DNA from: JANQLC01 sp036881805
Lineage (GTDB): Bacteria; Bacteroidota; Bacteroidia; Flavobacteriales; JANQLC01
DNA: 7,630 nt
NCBI GenBank assembly: GCA_036881805.1
Contig: JBAJNK010000057.1
Coordinates: 1-7,630 of the forward strand
Reading direction: 5' to 3'
Part shown: piece after piece, positions 5,826 through 7,630 of the stretch
How the letters are laid out: every line of letters begins with the position of its first letter
Position numbering within the stretch: position 1 is the stretch's first letter
Translations under genes and position numbers: made by a program
Notes under the pieces: model-generated
What the model saw: the letters and a program-made list of their open reading frames with translations, nothing else
Told to the model about the DNA's origin: nothing
Databases searched by the model: none

Positions 5826-7142
5826 ATGGGTAGAGCGGGACAAAGGGTTTCCATCGCAGAAGCGGCAGGTATCATCCAATCGGGTGATCGGGTCCATCTG
5901 CATTCCGTAGCTATGGCTCCGCAGCCGTTTATCGATGCGATGTGCGAACGGGGACGAGCCGGCAAGGTCCGCAACATAACCATCCAACACATCCACACCG
6001 AAGGCCCGGCGCCTTATATCGAAACGGAATTCGAAGGCATTTTCCATCTGGAATCCCTATTTGTCGGGGCAAACGTAAGGGCGCAAACCCAAGCCGGTTA
6101 TGCCGATTACATACCCGTTTTCTTAAGCGAAACCCAGGAATTGATTCGCAAAAAGGTTTTACATGTGAACGTGGCCGTCGTACAGGTCAGCAGTCCCGAT
6201 CGACACGGATATGTTTCATTGGGCGTCTCGGTGGATTGCAGCCGAGCAGCGGTTGAAGAAGCGGATACGGCAATTGCCATCATCAACTCCCATGTCCCCC
6301 GTGCGTTTGGAGATGCCATGATGCCGTTAGACAGCTTTGACCTCTTTTGTGAAGACCATACGCCGTTGCCCGAACACCACGACCCACCGCTGACAGCTGT
6401 CGATATGGCCATCGGGAAAAACATAGCCGAATTGGTCCCCGACGGCGCCTGCTTACAAATGGGTATCGGCGGCATACCCAGTGCGGTATTGAATCAGTTG
6501 GGAAACCATAAAAATCTGGGTGTACATACCGAGATGTTTACCGATAGCATACTCCCATTGGTGAAAAGCGGTGCGATTAACGGCATGAACAAGAAGTTGG
6601 ATAAAGGTAGAATCATCTGCTGTTTTGCCATGGGCTCAAAGATGCTTTACGATTTTATAGACGACAACCCGGGCGTTGCGGTGATGGATGTGGCTTACAC
6701 CAACTCTGTCGATATCATCAGACAAAACCCCAAGGTTTGCGCCATCGAATCTGCACTATCGGTCGATATAACCGGTCAGGTCTGTGCCGACTCCATCGGG
6801 ACTGCGCATTACTCCGGTATCGGTGGTCAGCTCGATTTTATTTGCGGTGCTGCTGCTTCAGAAGGGGGTATACCCATTATTGCCATGCCTTCGACGACCC
6901 GACAGGGAATTTCAAAAATCACGCCTACCTTGTCAAGGGGATCCGGGGTGGTAACGACGCGCGGTAATATGAGATGGCTCGTCACCGAATACGGTGCGGT
7001 AAATTTATTTGGAAAAACCCTTCAACAAAGAGCTAAGGCCATTATTTCAATCGCCCATCCCGATCGCAGAGCGGAGTTGGACCGGGCAGCCTTTGAGCGA
7101 TTCGGAAGCCATTATCATTTTATTTCCAAGCCATCGCAGTAA
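5826..7142 (+). CDS. Acetyl-CoA hydrolase/4-hydroxybutyrate CoA-transferase family protein
   Basis: A 438-residue protein, full length for this class I CoA-transferase family (4-hydroxybutyrate CoA-transferase and close relatives are about 430-440). The N-terminal domain (~1-190) has SGDRVHLHSVAMAPQ, HIHTEGPAPY, FFVGANVR-like FVGANVRAQ, and SSPDRHGYVSLGVSVD. The C-terminal domain (~190-430) has LQMGIGGIPSAVL (210-222), VHTEMFTD with E236, GQVCADSIGT, GSGVVTTRG and VTEYGAVNLFGKTLQQRAKAI. E236 aligns with the catalytic glutamate that forms the acyl-glutamyl/CoA thioester intermediate in 4-hydroxybutyrate CoA-transferase. It should move CoA from acetyl-CoA to a carboxylic acid in the cytoplasm. 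The actual acid cannot be read from sequence. An in-frame TGA at 5781 and no earlier ATG fix the start at 5826; no Shine-Dalgarno is present (an A-rich stretch precedes the ATG). It is separated by 412 bases from the gene upstream, so an operon is unlikely. Confidence 0.92.
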   Translation: MGRAGQRVSIAEAAGIIQSGDRVHLHSVAMAPQPFIDAMCERGRAGKVRNITIQHIHTEGPAPYIETEFEGIFHLESLFVGANVRAQTQAGYADYIPVFLSETQELIRKKVLHVNVAVVQVSSPDRHGYVSLGVSVDCSRAAVEEADTAIAIINSHVPRAFGDAMMPLDSFDLFCEDHTPLPEHHDPPLTAVDMAIGKNIAELVPDGACLQMGIGGIPSAVLNQLGNHKNLGVHTEMFTDSILPLVKSGAINGMNKKLDKGRIICCFAMGSKMLYDFIDDNPGVAVMDVAYTNSVDIIRQNPKVCAIESALSVDITGQVCADSIGTAHYSGIGGQLDFICGAAASEGGIPIIAMPSTTRQGISKITPTLSRGSGVVTTRGNMRWLVTEYGAVNLFGKTLQQRAKAIISIAHPDRRAELDRAAFERFGSHYHFISKPSQ

Positions 7143-7485
7143 AGACCAAACCGATTTGGCGCAGATCTGACTGAGAATGGATAGCCGTTTTATGGCGGAG
7201 CCTTGCATGGGGCTCTTTTCGGGTGAATGAAGACGTGAGCGGCTTTACAGAGCGGGTTGTTTTAATCGTATGAACGCGCCCGAAATCCAGGCTTATTTTT
7301 AGTTCCTGCAAGGCGTTCGAAAAAGGGTTTGTTTTTTGCTTTCAGTCGATGGTCTGAAAATTTGGGCTTTATTTTTTGGTTTTATCTCTTGTGGTCAGCT
7401 GCGCTGGCTTTTGTTATATCGCTTACTATTGTAGATCGGTTTAAAAAGAGATTAGAGTGTCATAACTCATAAAATCCTATTATTT
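7143..7485. other. 343-base non-coding stretch between converging genes
   Basis: The CoA-transferase gene and the minus-strand gene at the right edge converge here. I find no convincing reading frame. The stretch is increasingly A/T-rich from 7320 on. A terminator-like hairpin near 7200 is listed separately; nothing else stands out. Confidence 0.5.
7197..7219 (+). terminator. Candidate terminator after the CoA-transferase gene
   Basis: GAGCC (7198-7202) pairs with GGCTC (7211-7215), extendable by one G-U pair, with an eight-base loop and a following TTTT. It lies 55 bases after the stop codon. The stem is short, so confidence is low. Confidence 0.35.
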
Positions 7486-7630
7486 CTAACGGGAAAAACC
7501 AAAAGGTTGTCTTAAAATTCCCATAGGACTTGGATCTAATTCTAAGCCAGTATCATCTACATACATTTCATAGGTCAGGTCTTCATTGGGATCGGCAGGG
7601 ATCGCCTTTAAATACAAGGTGTAAATATTC
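7486..7630 (-). CDS. C-terminal end of an unidentified protein (5' part outside the window)
   Basis: On the minus strand the window edge enters an open frame of 47 codons that ends at a TAG at 7486-7488. The peptide runs NIYTLYLKAIPADPNEDLT, then YEMYVDDTGLELDPSP, then MGILRQPFGFSR. It has normal protein composition, with acidic and aromatic residues and no low-complexity sequence, and neither of the other two minus-strand frames looks comparable. I do not recognise the family. It converges with the CoA-transferase gene. The start and most of the gene lie beyond position 7630. Confidence 0.6.
   Translation of the reverse strand, partial: NIYTLYLKAIPADPNEDLTYEMYVDDTGLELDPSPMGILRQPFGFSR

Noticed and set aside
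5533..6047. Minus-strand frames of 96, 122 and 100 codons near the CoA-transferase start
   Set aside because: They overlap each other or the well-supported CoA-transferase gene and have the composition of shadow frames.
7120..7311. 63-codon minus-strand frame after the CoA-transferase gene
   Set aside because: It overlaps the end of that gene and the candidate terminator, with no protein-like features.
1..7630. CRISPR array, tRNA, rRNA, insertion sequence or transposase
   Set aside because: No regularly spaced repeats, cloverleaf, rRNA-like stretches, transposase motifs or paired terminal inverted repeats were seen, including around the fusion point.

Overview
The window looks like a chromosomal segment of a Bacteroidota member, perhaps from the Sphingobacteriia/Cytophagia side (inference). 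The support is an outer-membrane beta-barrel protein with a carboxypeptidase-regulatory-like N-terminal domain, a small peptide with an IKGG leader end of the Bacteroidota RiPP-precursor type, promoter elements close to the Bacteroidota -7 consensus TAnnTTTG, and no Shine-Dalgarno sequences before the starts.

Left part (20-3681, minus strand). A 78-codon gene encodes a putative RiPP precursor: a leader ending in IKGG, then a core with two copies of a CDxLxxCxxF repeat. It is followed after about 116 bases by one very long reading frame. The first ~645 residues of that frame are a signal peptide, carboxypeptidase-like domain, plug and most of a TonB-type outer-membrane barrel. The last ~450 residues are a radical SAM/SPASM peptide maturase with all iron-sulfur cysteines present. 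The join is in frame and lies where the barrel should still have roughly 100-150 residues to go. Precursor plus rSAM/SPASM enzyme is the logic of a ribosomal peptide system. The fusion to an exported barrel is biologically odd and is the main item to check: gene fusion by deletion, hybrid pseudogene or assembly chimera.

Middle (3682-5413). A divergent intergenic region carries an imperfect ~100-bp tandem duplication that includes the promoter and first codons of the next gene. On the plus strand this gene encodes a persulfide-dioxygenase-type metallo-beta-lactamase protein with two rhodanese domains, the second with an active-site cysteine. It contains a run of 12 cytosines inside the coding sequence.

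Right part (5414-7630). After a 412-base gap with a promoter-like element comes a complete acetyl-CoA hydrolase/4-hydroxybutyrate CoA-transferase family gene (plus strand), with the expected catalytic glutamate. A 343-base non-coding stretch follows. At the right edge lies the C-terminal end of an unidentified minus-strand gene that continues outside the window.

The three parts look like separate transcription units: a peptide natural-product locus, a sulfide/persulfide oxidation gene and a CoA-transfer gene. Nothing in the sequence ties the latter two to the peptide system.
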